Position numbers and translations under genes: made by a program. Positions 1 to 8,521 of a stretch of DNA of 36,769 bases are shown in pieces (within the stretch, counting starts at the first letter, position 1; every line of letters begins with the position of its first letter). Where the stretch lies: positions 1-36,769 of the forward strand of contig JAEYXS010000052.1 in assembly GCA_023431185.1 (NCBI GenBank), in the 5' to 3' direction. A model generated the notes under the pieces. It was not told the DNA's origin and did no database searches. It worked only from the letters and a program-made list of their open reading frames with translations. The DNA comes from Verrucomicrobiota bacterium (GTDB lineage: Bacteria; Verrucomicrobiota; Verrucomicrobiia; Limisphaerales; JAEYXS01).

Positions 1-60
1 TTCCCCGGCGTCATACGCCGCCAATATCCGTTCGCGCAAATCCAAGGAAATCGTCTTCAC
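1..60 (-). CDS. IS630-family transposase, N-terminal fragment
   Basis: Twenty codons are visible on the minus strand, from a GTG at 60 to the window edge. They read (M)KTISLDLRERILAAYDAGE, which matches the usual start of the helix-turn-helix DNA-binding domain of IS630-type transposases (the [IV]SxDLRxRI..AxxxG pattern). A purine-rich GGGAAGG lies a few bases upstream. The rest of the gene, including the DDE catalytic domain, lies outside the window, so it cannot be said whether the element is intact. Confidence 0.6.
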   Translation of the reverse strand, partial: MKTISLDLRERILAAYDAGE

Positions 61-115
61 CTCCCCACCTTCCCACAATCACCCAAAATAGGCTACAGTT
101 TTATTTAAACCGCTC
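1..115 (-). mobile_element. left end of an IS630-type insertion sequence (partial)
   Basis: The window begins inside a transposase-like reading frame on the minus strand. The sequence outside it ends at a TA dinucleotide (116-117), and IS630/Tc1-type elements insert at TA. Read inward from that TA, the minus strand starts GAGCGGTTTAAATAAAACTG, which I take as the terminal repeat. The opposite end lies outside the window, so the inverted repeat cannot be confirmed here. A very similar start (GAGCGGTTTTAAAAATGATG) follows a TA at 34910-34911, which supports a terminal-repeat reading. Confidence 0.5.
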
Positions 116-210
116 TAGTCGGATTGACAGTGAAATTTGGAGGTTGTGGATGTGGAGAATCCGTGGCGGAATGTGGAAACCAATCAACCCGGATTCACGT
201 CCTAAGACCT

Positions 211-3200
211 ATGAACCAACGTTTTCCAATCGTTAAGTGGTGTCGTTCAGGTTTGTTATCACTCGCCTTGCTGGCGCTGGCGCCCCAGATGCAGGCGGCG
301 GACGTTTCTGCCCAAGCGAAGGAGATTTTGCAGGCCACGGGAGTAAAAGGCGGTCTGGTGGTCCATCTGGGCAGTGGTGATGGGCAACTGACGGCGGCTT
401 TGCACGCGAATGAATCCTACCAAGTGCAGGGGCTGGACCGGAATCTGGCGAATGTAGGCAAGGCGCGGGCGAACATCCAAGCCAAGGGCATCTACGGCAA
501 GGTCTTCGTGGACCAGTTGAGCGGTTCGGCGCTGCCGTACATCGACAATCTGGTGAACTTGCTGGTGGCGGAGGATCTGAGCGGTATCACGTTGGATGAG
601 GTCAAGCGGGTGCTGGTGCCGAAAGGCGTAGCCTATATCAAGCAAGGCGGCAAGTGGGAGAAGATCGTGAAGCCGCGGCCCACGACGCTGGATGAGTGGA
701 CACACTATTACTACGACGCGAAGGGCAACGCCGTATCCAAGGACATGGAGGTCGCTCCGCCGGATCGTTTGCAGTGGGTGGGCAGTCCACGCTGGTCACG
801 GCATCATGATCGCATGTCCAGCCTGAGCGCGCAGGTGACCGCAGGCGGGCGTCTGTTCTACATCATGGACGAAGGTTCGCGCATCTCGATCTTGCTGCCA
901 TCGAAGTGGCAGCTTATCGCACGGGATGCGTTTAACGGCACGATGCTGTGGAAACAACCGATCGAGAAATGGCATGACCACATGTGGCCGCTGAAGTCCG
1001 GCCCGACACAACTAGCACGCCGACTGGTCGCGGACGGGGACAATGTGTATGTGACGATGTCGCTGAACGCACCGGTGGTGAAGATCGACGCGGCGACGGG
1101 CAAGACCCTACTGACTTATGACAAGACGAAGGGGGCGGAGGAAATTTTGCACGTTGATGGAGTGTTGTATGTGCTGGTGAATCGTGAGGAATGGGAATTG
1201 CGCGAGTTCGCCCCGAAGCTGAACACCGGAGACCAGAAGAGGGTGGAGACGGAATATAACTGGGACCAGAAGCCGCGTGATCTGGTGGCGGTGAACGCGG
1301 CGACGGGCAAGGTTTTGTGGGAGCTGAAACAGGCGAAGATCGCTCCGCTGACATTGGCGGCTGATGGCAAGCGCGTGGCATATTATGACGGTGACCGCCT
1401 GGTGTGTGTTGATGCGGTGTCTGGCAAGCAGAAGTGGGTGGATACCCCGGCGACGAAGCGCAAGCTGTTCGAGTTCAACTACGGGCCGCGCCTGTTGCTG
1501 CATGCGGACACGGTGCTCTATGCGGGTGGTGATGGAGCGATGAAGGGTGTGGACGCGAACACGGGCAAGGAGCTGTGGAGCGCGCCGCATGAGAAGTCCG
1601 GGTATCGTTCGCCGGAAGACTTGATGGTGGCGAATGGATTGGTGTGGAACGCCGGCACCTTGAGCGGTGGCCAGAAGGGTGAGTTCCGGGGCCGTGATCC
1701 GCGCACGGGCGAGGTGAAAGTGGAGTTCCCGCCGGATGTGGACACGTATTGGTTCCATCATCGTTGCTACATCGCGAAAGGGACGGAGCGTTTTCTGATG
1801 CCCTCGCGCACGGGCATCGAGTTCGTGGACATCAACGCGAAGCATTGGGACATCAATCACTGGGTGCGCGGCGCGTGCCTTTACGGGGTGATGCCAGCGA
1901 ATGGTTTGACGTATGCGGGGCCGCATAATTGTGCGTGCTATCCGGAAGCTAAGCTGGATGGCTTGAATGCGCTCTCCGCGACCACCGGTTCGCCGCATCC
2001 GAAGCCGTTGGCGGAAGAGCTGCGGCTCGTCAAGGGGCCGGCGTTCGGGCAAGCGCTGAACGAAAAGGAAGCGGACAAGAACGACTGGCCGACTTACCGG
2101 CACGACAATGCGAGGAGCGGGTTCACGGGGCAGCCGCTGGCGCAAGACCTGGGTCAGGCATGGGAGGTGGATCTGCCGGGACCGTTGAGCGCGTTGACCA
2201 TCGCGGATGGCAAAGTGTTCGTCGCGCAGATCGATGCACATACGGTGCATGCGCTGGATTCGGTCACGGGTAAATCAATCTGGCAGTTCACGGCCGGTGG
2301 CCGGGTGGATTCACCACCGACGTACTGGAAGGGGCGCGTGTTCTTCGGTGGCAAGGACGGCAAGGTGTATTGCGTCCGGGCCAGCGATGGCGTGCTCGTC
2401 TGGAGCTATCATGCGGCACCGAGCGATCGACGTCATGCGGCCTTTGAGCAGGTGGAGAGCGTATGGCCGGTGCATGGCAGTGTGCTGGTGGACCAAGGCA
2501 CGGTGAATCTGGTGGCAGGCCGTTCTGTGTTCCTCGATGGTGGCTTGCGGTTTATCCGATTGGATGCGATCTCGGGCAAAAAAATCGCCGAGGTCGTTTA
2601 CGACGACAAGAACCCGGACACGGGGAAAGATTTGCAGGAACAATTGCAGACCCTGCAGATGCCGGTGGGCTTGAACGACATCCTATCTACGGACGGCAAG
2701 TTCATCTACCTGCGTTCGCAGAAGATCGACCCGACGGGCAAGCGTATCGACATCGGGCCGATCTCCGGCAATGCGGCGATGCAGGGCGGCGCGCAGAAGG
2801 GCGAAGGCGCGCACATCTTCGCGCCGATGGGCTTCCTGGACGATTCTTGGTTCCACCGCAGCTATTGGGTGTATGGCAAGAATTTCGCGGGTGGCCACAA
2901 CGGCTATTATCAAGCAGGCAAGTATGCGCCCTCGGGCCGCATTCTCGTGTTTGATGAGAAGAACGTGTACGGCTTCGGACGTCAGCCGCAGTATTACAAG
3001 TGGACGACGACGATGGAGCATCAGCTCTTCTCCGCGAGCAAAGAACCGCCGAATGTGGCGGTAGAGCCGGCGGTGACGGGAGGACAGAAACAGAAAGCCA
3101 AGGCCGCAGCCAAAGGCAAAGCCGCCGCCACTGCGGCGGCACCAGCGGTGACGCCCAATGTGAAGTTCGAGGACAGTCCGAAGCTGGATCCCTCGAACAA

Positions 3201-4197
3201 AGCGATCACGATGGAAGCGTGGATCATGCCGGATGGTCGCGATGGCATCATCGCGGCGCATGGCGGTGCGATCGTCGGTTATGCCTTGGCGCTGGAAGAA
3301 GGACGTCCCGCATTTGCGATCCGCGTGGACCGGACCGAGACGGTGGCGCAATCAGCGCGCCCTCTCGATGACGGCTGGCATCACATCGCGGGTGTGCTGA
3401 CCGCGGACAAGCGTTTGCTGCTCTATGTGGACGGGCAACTGGCGGCGAGCGCGAAGACCAGCGCCCTGCTGAACAAGAAGCCAGCGCAAGGTCTGCAACT
3501 CGGCACGAGCGGCAACTCGCGCGTGACGGAGTTCGGCAAAGGTGCGCCTTACACGGGCATGCTGGACCAGTTCGCTTTGTATTACCGGGCCTTGGACGAG
3601 GGTGAGATCATCTCGCACGCGAATTCCGCCGTGTTCCCGAAACGTGGTGAGAAGGACGCAGTCGTGCTGGCTTCGTTCGATGGCGGGGATGTGCGCGACG
3701 ATTCTGGCAACGGCATCAACGGCGTGATCTCCGGCGTGGAGAATGGTAAAGGCAAGGTGGGGGCGGCGTTGTGGTTCCGCAAGACAGCCTCGGCGGCCTC
3801 GGTCATCGCTCCGACCCCGGGCAATGCAGCGCAGGCGAACAAAGGTTCCTTCGTGGAACACAACTGGGCGAACACTGTGCCGATCATCACGCGCGCGATG
3901 GCGATGGCAGGCAACGGCGTTTTCATCTCGGGTCCGCCGGATTCGATCGATGAGGAATATGCCTTTGAACGCATGACGCAGAAGGACCAGGCCATATATC
4001 AGGAATTGGCGGAGCAGGACGCTGCTCTGGAAGGCAAACGCGGGGCCAAGATGTGGCTCGTCAACAAAGACACGGGCAAGATGCAGAGCGAGTTCATACT
4101 GAAGAGTCCTCCGGTATGGGATGGCATGGCCATCGCCCAAGGCCGTTTGTATGTGGCGACAGTGGATGGTAAGGTGGCGTGCTATGGGAAGAAATGA
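211..4197 (+). CDS. giant exported PQQ-like beta-propeller protein with methyltransferase-like N-terminus and LamG domain
   Basis: Probably a 1328-residue secreted or periplasmic protein. The frame is open from a TTG at 124, but the ATG at 211 is preferred because it gives a clean signal peptide (basic start, LLSLALLALAP core, cleavage near MQA/ADV). After the signal comes a Rossmann-like segment with a methyltransferase motif I (VVHLGSGDGQL) and a C-terminal end resembling class I SAM methyltransferases (LVPKGVAYI). Then follow long PQQ/WD-like propeller repeats, recognisable by repeated 'D..TGK.LW' blades such as AFNGTMLWKQP, NAATGKVLWEL and DSVTGKSIWQF. An Ala/Lys-rich linker (about residues 957-982) precedes a concanavalin A/LamG-type domain (about 998-1130, with DDGWHHIAGVL and LYVDGQLAAS), and a final propeller blade closes the chain. 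Such proteins are common in Planctomycetes and Verrucomicrobia, but substrate and role are unknown. Carbohydrate or surface-polymer binding is plausible from LamG only. Confidence 0.85.
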   Translation: MNQRFPIVKWCRSGLLSLALLALAPQMQAADVSAQAKEILQATGVKGGLVVHLGSGDGQLTAALHANESYQVQGLDRNLANVGKARANIQAKGIYGKVFVDQLSGSALPYIDNLVNLLVAEDLSGITLDEVKRVLVPKGVAYIKQGGKWEKIVKPRPTTLDEWTHYYYDAKGNAVSKDMEVAPPDRLQWVGSPRWSRHHDRMSSLSAQVTAGGRLFYIMDEGSRISILLPSKWQLIARDAFNGTMLWKQPIEKWHDHMWPLKSGPTQLARRLVADGDNVYVTMSLNAPVVKIDAATGKTLLTYDKTKGAEEILHVDGVLYVLVNREEWELREFAPKLNTGDQKRVETEYNWDQKPRDLVAVNAATGKVLWELKQAKIAPLTLAADGKRVAYYDGDRLVCVDAVSGKQKWVDTPATKRKLFEFNYGPRLLLHADTVLYAGGDGAMKGVDANTGKELWSAPHEKSGYRSPEDLMVANGLVWNAGTLSGGQKGEFRGRDPRTGEVKVEFPPDVDTYWFHHRCYIAKGTERFLMPSRTGIEFVDINAKHWDINHWVRGACLYGVMPANGLTYAGPHNCACYPEAKLDGLNALSATTGSPHPKPLAEELRLVKGPAFGQALNEKEADKNDWPTYRHDNARSGFTGQPLAQDLGQAWEVDLPGPLSALTIADGKVFVAQIDAHTVHALDSVTGKSIWQFTAGGRVDSPPTYWKGRVFFGGKDGKVYCVRASDGVLVWSYHAAPSDRRHAAFEQVESVWPVHGSVLVDQGTVNLVAGRSVFLDGGLRFIRLDAISGKKIAEVVYDDKNPDTGKDLQEQLQTLQMPVGLNDILSTDGKFIYLRSQKIDPTGKRIDIGPISGNAAMQGGAQKGEGAHIFAPMGFLDDSWFHRSYWVYGKNFAGGHNGYYQAGKYAPSGRILVFDEKNVYGFGRQPQYYKWTTTMEHQLFSASKEPPNVAVEPAVTGGQKQKAKAAAKGKAAATAAAPAVTPNVKFEDSPKLDPSNKAITMEAWIMPDGRDGIIAAHGGAIVGYALALEEGRPAFAIRVDRTETVAQSARPLDDGWHHIAGVLTADKRLLLYVDGQLAASAKTSALLNKKPAQGLQLGTSGNSRVTEFGKGAPYTGMLDQFALYYRALDEGEIISHANSAVFPKRGEKDAVVLASFDGGDVRDDSGNGINGVISGVENGKGKVGAALWFRKTASAASVIAPTPGNAAQANKGSFVEHNWANTVPIITRAMAMAGNGVFISGPPDSIDEEYAFERMTQKDQAIYQELAEQDAALEGKRGAKMWLVNKDTGKMQSEFILKSPPVWDGMAIAQGRLYVATVDGKVACYGKK

Positions 4198-4362
4198 CGA
4201 ATGACCAATCTCGAATGACGAAGGAATGAAAAAAATTCAAAATCCAAAGCTCAAAGCTCATGAGAAGCTCCAGAGGGAAAGCTCCAAGCTTCTGCGGTCC
4301 GCTTATGGTATTTTGGAATGGAAGTTTCCTTTGAGCTTTGAGCTTTGGGCTTTGAGCTTGGG
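4194..4362. repeat. dispersed imperfect palindromic repeat
   Basis: Directly after the stop of the preceding gene lie short direct repeats of GAATGACGAA type (4195-4230). They are followed by an imperfect inverted repeat: AAATCCAAAGCTCAAAGCTC at about 4240-4259, then AAGCTCC/GGGAAAGCTCC motifs, answered by TTTGAGCTTTGAGCTTTGGG at about 4330-4349 and on to 4360. The arms could fold into a long RNA hairpin. The composition (AAGCTC/GAGCTT iterations) is unlike the flanking coding DNA and is typical of intergenic repeats rather than protein coding. It overlaps the proposed N-terminus of the next frame. Confidence 0.7.
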
Positions 4363-5458
4363 CCGTTCCCTTCGTCGGTGGGCATTCTCAGTGGCATTCG
4401 TGCTGACGGTGTCATGTGGCTTCTTGCCCCGCGCCTCAGCCTGTTCCATCCCGGTCTTTCGCTATGCGCTCGACCGGTGGTCGGCGGATGCTTACCGGCT
4501 GGAGGTCTCACCTGCAGACGCGAAGGATGAGGCGGTGGCTAAGTTCCTGCGGAATTTGGGGACGAGTTCGCCTTACAACATCGAGGGCGTGCGGATGCCG
4601 GCAGAGGCCACGGGGCCTTCGCGCCTGCTGGCACCGGCGGGGAAAGATGGTCAAAGGACGGAAGTTTGGAGTGGGACATTGAATGCGGAGCTGTTGGGTC
4701 AGTTCGTGAACTCGCCACTCCGAGAGCGTCTGGTGGAAGACATGCTGACCGGGGCTTCCGGGGTGTGGGTGTTTGTGGAATCGGGTGACAAGGCAGCGGA
4801 TGACGCGGCGGTGGCCAAGTTGGAGAAACGGCTGCGCTACCTGGAGAATGTCGCGCAGTTGCCGCGCATCGATCCAAACGACCCGACGAGCAAACTGGGG
4901 CCGGGACCGAAGCTGCAAGTGAAGTTCACTGTGGAGCGCGTGACCAAGACTGATGCGAAGGAGACCATGTTCCTGAAGATGCTGGCGGGCAGCAAAGCGA
5001 CGGAAGAGATGGCCAAAGGTTCATGGCTGGCAGCGGTGTTCGGGCGTGGGCGCGTGTTAGGCTCATGGCCGGCGGTGGGCTTTGGGGATGAACAGGTGGA
5101 AGAGGTTTGCCTGTTCCTTTTGGGCGCGTGCTCTTGTCAGGTGAAGAACTTGAATCCGGGCTGGGACTTGCTGTTGAGCGCGGATTGGGAGGCGGGTTTG
5201 GACAAAGCGGACAAGCTGGCGATGGCGAGCGGAGCTGTGGATACGAGCGTTGATGCGACGGAAAAGGTGGCGGAGCCAGAGACGGTGAAAATTGAAGGAG
5301 CGACCAAGAGTTCAGTGGCTACTTCACCAAAAACCAATGGTAAGGGTGAGTTGCATCTTTCCGGTCCGAGTTCGATCAACTGGATGATGATCGGTGGGAT
5401 CGTCGTTTTGGTGGCGGGAGGAATCTTTTTCTGGTTTGGATTTCAAGCGCGTCGATGA
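4226..5458 (+). CDS. exported, C-terminally membrane-anchored protein of unknown function, first gene of the transporter operon
   Basis: Not assigned to a named family. The mature part begins with a striking CSIPVFRYALDRW sequence at residue 73, right after a hydrophobic stretch and an A-S-A cleavage-like site. That is consistent with export, with Cys as the new N-terminus or in a redox/metal site. A second Cys pair (GACSCQVK) lies in the C-terminal half, and a hydrophobic helix at about 386-406 ends in a basic tail. The ATG at 4226 is open, but the first ~45 residues are encoded by a palindromic DNA repeat and look non-native. Real starts could be TTG at 4352 or 4358, or GTG at 4391. Its stop overlaps the next start (ATGA at 5455), so it is co-translated with the substrate-binding protein and probably acts with the transporter outside the membrane. 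Confidence 0.7.
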   Translation: MKKIQNPKLKAHEKLQRESSKLLRSAYGILEWKFPLSFELWALSLGRSLRRWAFSVAFVLTVSCGFLPRASACSIPVFRYALDRWSADAYRLEVSPADAKDEAVAKFLRNLGTSSPYNIEGVRMPAEATGPSRLLAPAGKDGQRTEVWSGTLNAELLGQFVNSPLRERLVEDMLTGASGVWVFVESGDKAADDAAVAKLEKRLRYLENVAQLPRIDPNDPTSKLGPGPKLQVKFTVERVTKTDAKETMFLKMLAGSKATEEMAKGSWLAAVFGRGRVLGSWPAVGFGDEQVEEVCLFLLGACSCQVKNLNPGWDLLLSADWEAGLDKADKLAMASGAVDTSVDATEKVAEPETVKIEGATKSSVATSPKTNGKGELHLSGPSSINWMMIGGIVVLVAGGIFFWFGFQARR

Positions 5459-7002
5459 AGAGATTTGCTTTCATACTTTTAGTGCTGGGAGTTTCGCTCG
5501 TAGCGGTATCCCTGTTCCAGCGCAAGAGCAGTCCGGCGGCTTCGCAGAATTCAGCCGTCAAACCCATTCTGACGGTCTATTGCGCGGCGGGGTTGAAGAA
5601 GCCGGTAGAGGCGATCGCCAAACAGTTTCAAACCGAAGAAGGAGTTGAGGTGCAGTTGCAGTTCGGGGGCACGGGCACGCTGTTGAGCCAGATACGCGTG
5701 GCGAAGCAAGGCGACATCTTCATCGCGGCGGATGATGGGTCTTTGAACGATGCGAAGAAGTTTGACGTGATCCGGGAGGTGTTGCCGCTGGTGCATCAGC
5801 ATCCGGTCATCGCGGTGGCGGTGGGGAATCCGAAGAAGATACAATCGCTGGATGACCTCCTGCGCGACGATGTGCGTGTGGCGCTGGCGAATCCCGAGGC
5901 GGCGAGCATCAGCAAGGTGGCGAAGGTGGTCCTCGGCGACAAATGGGAGCCGCTGGTAAAGCGGGCGACAGTCATGAAGCCGACGGTGACGGAGATCTCG
6001 GCTGACCTGACACTGGGGGCGGTGGATGCGGCGATCGTGTGGAACTCCACGGTGCCGCAATTCAAGGGCGTTGAGGCCGTAGAGATCGCGGAGTTGAAGG
6101 CCAAGCGCGAGAATGCGAGTGCGACGATCTTGAATGCGTCGTCGCAACCGACGTTGGCGTTGAAATTCGCACGGTATCTCACTGCGCCGGAGAAGGGGGC
6201 AAAACTCTTTGAGCAACATGGCTTCATCCCGGCGGGCGGTGATAAATGGGCGGAGAAGCCAGCGATGATCCTTTACAGCGGCGGCGTTAACCGGCTGGCG
6301 ATCGAGAAATTGCTGAAGCAATTCGCCGACCGTGAGGGAGCGGATGTCACGACGGTTTTCAATGGCTGCGGCGTCTTATGCGCGACGATGAAGACGATGC
6401 TGGATGCGAACAATCCGAAGTTCCCGGATGCTTACTACGCGTGTGACCTGTGCTTCGTGCCACCGGTGGCCGAGCATTTTCCGGAGTCTGTGTTGATCAC
6501 GGAGACAGACATCGGCATCGTGGTGCAGAAGGGAAACCCCAAGAATATCAAAACGATGGCGGATCTGGCGCAGCCGGGCTTGAAGGTGGGCCTGTGCAAC
6601 GCAATGCAATCGACACTGGGCTATATGACGAAGGGGATGCTGAAGTCTTCCGGTCTGTTTGATTCGGTCACCAAGAACGTCGCTGTGCAGGTGCCAACGG
6701 CGGATTTCCTCATCAACCAGATGCGGGCGGGTGCGTTGGATGCGGCGATCGTTTATCGCGTGAATGCGGCACCGCAGGCACAACATCTGGATTATTTCAC
6801 GATCGACCACGCGGGGGCGAAGGCGGTGCAGCCCTTCGCCGTGCGTGCGAATTCACCGAACCGGCGGTTGGGCGAGCGGCTGCTGGCGCATCTGAAAGCG
6901 AACCGTGGTGAATTCGAGGAGGCGGGTTTCATCTGGCGCGGTGAAGAGGCCCCGATCAAGAGCAAGGACATCGTGGTGCCGGAGTGGCTGAAGGAAAATT
7001 GA
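5455..7002 (+). CDS. fused double ABC substrate-binding protein, molybdate (ModA)-like
   Basis: A 515-residue exported binding protein containing two periplasmic-binding domains in one chain. Residues 5-22 form an uncleaved anchor or signal peptide. Domain 1 (about 37-262) begins LTVYCAAGLKKPVEAIAKQF and has the ModA-like GGTGTL and QGDIFIAAD segments. Domain 2 (about 268-505) begins ILYSGGVNRLAIEKLLKQF, with a matching layout ending in GALDAAIVYR, the counterpart of GAVDAAIVWN in domain 1. ModA proteins normally have a single domain of about 230-260 residues, so this is a tandem duplication and fusion. Domain 2 alone carries a CGVLC (305-309) and a CDLC (330-333) pair. The next genes are permease and ATPase, so an oxyanion or metal ligand is likely; molybdate is a family-based guess, and tungstate or another anion is possible. 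Confidence 0.85.
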   Translation: MKRFAFILLVLGVSLVAVSLFQRKSSPAASQNSAVKPILTVYCAAGLKKPVEAIAKQFQTEEGVEVQLQFGGTGTLLSQIRVAKQGDIFIAADDGSLNDAKKFDVIREVLPLVHQHPVIAVAVGNPKKIQSLDDLLRDDVRVALANPEAASISKVAKVVLGDKWEPLVKRATVMKPTVTEISADLTLGAVDAAIVWNSTVPQFKGVEAVEIAELKAKRENASATILNASSQPTLALKFARYLTAPEKGAKLFEQHGFIPAGGDKWAEKPAMILYSGGVNRLAIEKLLKQFADREGADVTTVFNGCGVLCATMKTMLDANNPKFPDAYYACDLCFVPPVAEHFPESVLITETDIGIVVQKGNPKNIKTMADLAQPGLKVGLCNAMQSTLGYMTKGMLKSSGLFDSVTKNVAVQVPTADFLINQMRAGALDAAIVYRVNAAPQAQHLDYFTIDHAGAKAVQPFAVRANSPNRRLGERLLAHLKANRGEFEEAGFIWRGEEAPIKSKDIVVPEWLKEN

Positions 7003-7074
7003 AGTATTCCTTCACAGTTGGCGCGGGTGCCGTTAATACAAGGCCGCGTCTGTTTGTGATTGTCGCTTGAGAGC

Positions 7075-7863
7075 ATGGCTCCTTCTCCCAAACGCATATC
7101 GGGATTCTGGGTTTCACTGGTGTCTGTCACCGGGCTATATCTCTTCTTTCTCCTCGCGATGCTCGTGGCGACGGCGAGTTACAGCACGCCGGGGGATTTG
7201 TGGAAGACGCTGAACTCGCCGGAAATCCGTTATTCCATCGGACTGAGCCTGGCGACCTGCACGGCGACGTCCTTGCTTTCTCTGCTGGTGGCCGTGCCGA
7301 TCGGCTATCTGCTCGCCCGAGCAAAATTTCGCGGCAAAGAGCTTGTGGACTCGCTCATCGACATCCCGATCGTCCTGCCGCCGATGGTGATGGGCTTGTG
7401 TCTGCTCATCTTCTTTCAAAGCCCGTTGGGCAAATTGATCGAGCAAGGGGTGACTTTTACTTACACGGTGGCGGGTGTCGTGCTGGCGCAGTTTGTGATC
7501 GGGTCCGCTTTTGCCATCCGCACGATGCGGGGAACGTTTGATCACCTTTCCTCGCGTCCGGAAGACGTTGCCATGACGTTGGGTTGCACGCGTGGGCAAG
7601 CGGTGTGGCTGGTGACCTTGCCGGCAGCGCGGCGCGGGATGTTTGCGGCTGCAAGTGTCGCGTGGGCACGCAGTCTTGGTGAGTTCGGTCCCATCCTTGT
7701 CTTTGCCGGGGCTACGCGCATGAAGACGGAGGTTCTGCCCACGACGGTGTGGCTGGAGTTGAGCGTGGGCAATCTGGAAGCGGCGGTAGCGGTGAGCATT
7801 TTGATGGTGGTGATGGCGGTCATCGTATTGGTGGCCGTCCGACTGGCGGGGGAACGCGTATGA
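7075..7863 (+). CDS. ABC transporter permease, ModB/CysT-like
   Basis: Inner-membrane channel subunit of about 262 residues with roughly six hydrophobic segments, starting with VTGLYLFFLLAMLVATAS. The typical binding-protein-dependent permease loop (EAA motif) is visible as TLPAARRGMFAAASVAWARS, followed by LGEFGPILVFAGATR, very like the molybdate/sulfate permease family. The frame opens at TTG 7060, but ATG 7075 with a GAGAG upstream is the better start. The stop overlaps the ATPase start (ATGA at 7860). It should pair with the double binding protein upstream and the ATPase downstream. Confidence 0.88.
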   Translation: MAPSPKRISGFWVSLVSVTGLYLFFLLAMLVATASYSTPGDLWKTLNSPEIRYSIGLSLATCTATSLLSLLVAVPIGYLLARAKFRGKELVDSLIDIPIVLPPMVMGLCLLIFFQSPLGKLIEQGVTFTYTVAGVVLAQFVIGSAFAIRTMRGTFDHLSSRPEDVAMTLGCTRGQAVWLVTLPAARRGMFAAASVAWARSLGEFGPILVFAGATRMKTEVLPTTVWLELSVGNLEAAVAVSILMVVMAVIVLVAVRLAGERV

Positions 7864-8516
7864 TCAAGCTGGAGAACATCGCGTGGAGCGCCGGGACTTT
7901 CCGGCTGGAAAAACTATCGCTCGAAGTGATGGCAAATTGTTACGCCGTGCTGATGGGCCGGACGGGCAGTGGCAAGACCAGTCTCATCGAGATTCTTTGT
8001 GGCTTGCGACAACTGACGGCTGGGAAGGTCTGGGTGGGCGGCCGCGAGGTGACTTACGCCGCTCCGGGTGAGCGTGGGATCGGTTACGTGCCGCAAGATG
8101 GCGCGCTTTTTCCAACAATGACTGTGCGCGAGCAACTGGCCTTCGCGCCCAAGTTGCAGAAGCGCCCCGCGAGTGAGATCGATGCGTTGGTGAAAAAGCT
8201 CGCGGATGAATTGGGCATCACCGCCTTGCTAGATCGTCTGCCGCCAGGGCTCTCCGGAGGGGAGCGTCAGCGTGTGGCGCTGGGGCGTGCATTGGCGGCG
8301 AAGCCACAGGTGCTTTTGCTGGATGAGCCGCTCTCGGCACTGGATGAAGAGATGCGGGATGAGGTCGCGCAGTTGTTGAAGCGGGTGCAACGCGAGCATC
8401 AGTTGACGGCGCTGCACATCACGCATAGCAGTCGCGAGGCGCAGCAACTGGCGGATGTGGTTTTCCGCCTGGAAAACGGTCGTGTCACTGAAGCCAAACT
8501 GGATACTTTGGATTGA
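7860..8516 (+). CDS. ABC transporter ATP-binding protein, ModC-like, without regulatory domain
   Basis: ATPase of the importer, 218 residues from the ATG at 7860 that overlaps the permease stop. Visible motifs are Walker A (GRTGSGKTS, about 33-41), Q-loop (VPQDG), signature LSGGERQRVALGRA (about 128), Walker B with LLLDEPLSALDE (about 150) and the switch His (ALHITHS). Typical ModC proteins are about 350 residues and carry a C-terminal TOBE/MOP oxyanion-sensing domain. This one ends soon after the H-loop region, so direct substrate feedback on the ATPase is probably absent. The stop overlaps an in-frame TTG of the next gene. Confidence 0.88.
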   Translation: MIKLENIAWSAGTFRLEKLSLEVMANCYAVLMGRTGSGKTSLIEILCGLRQLTAGKVWVGGREVTYAAPGERGIGYVPQDGALFPTMTVREQLAFAPKLQKRPASEIDALVKKLADELGITALLDRLPPGLSGGERQRVALGRALAAKPQVLLLDEPLSALDEEMRDEVAQLLKRVQREHQLTALHITHSSREAQQLADVVFRLENGRVTEAKLDTLD

Positions 8517-8521
8517 TCATT

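Noticed and set aside
1108..2250. Minus-strand open frame of 380 codons inside the propeller gene
   Set aside because: Arg/His/Leu-rich antisense product typical of a shadow frame. The plus-strand gene has clear domains throughout.
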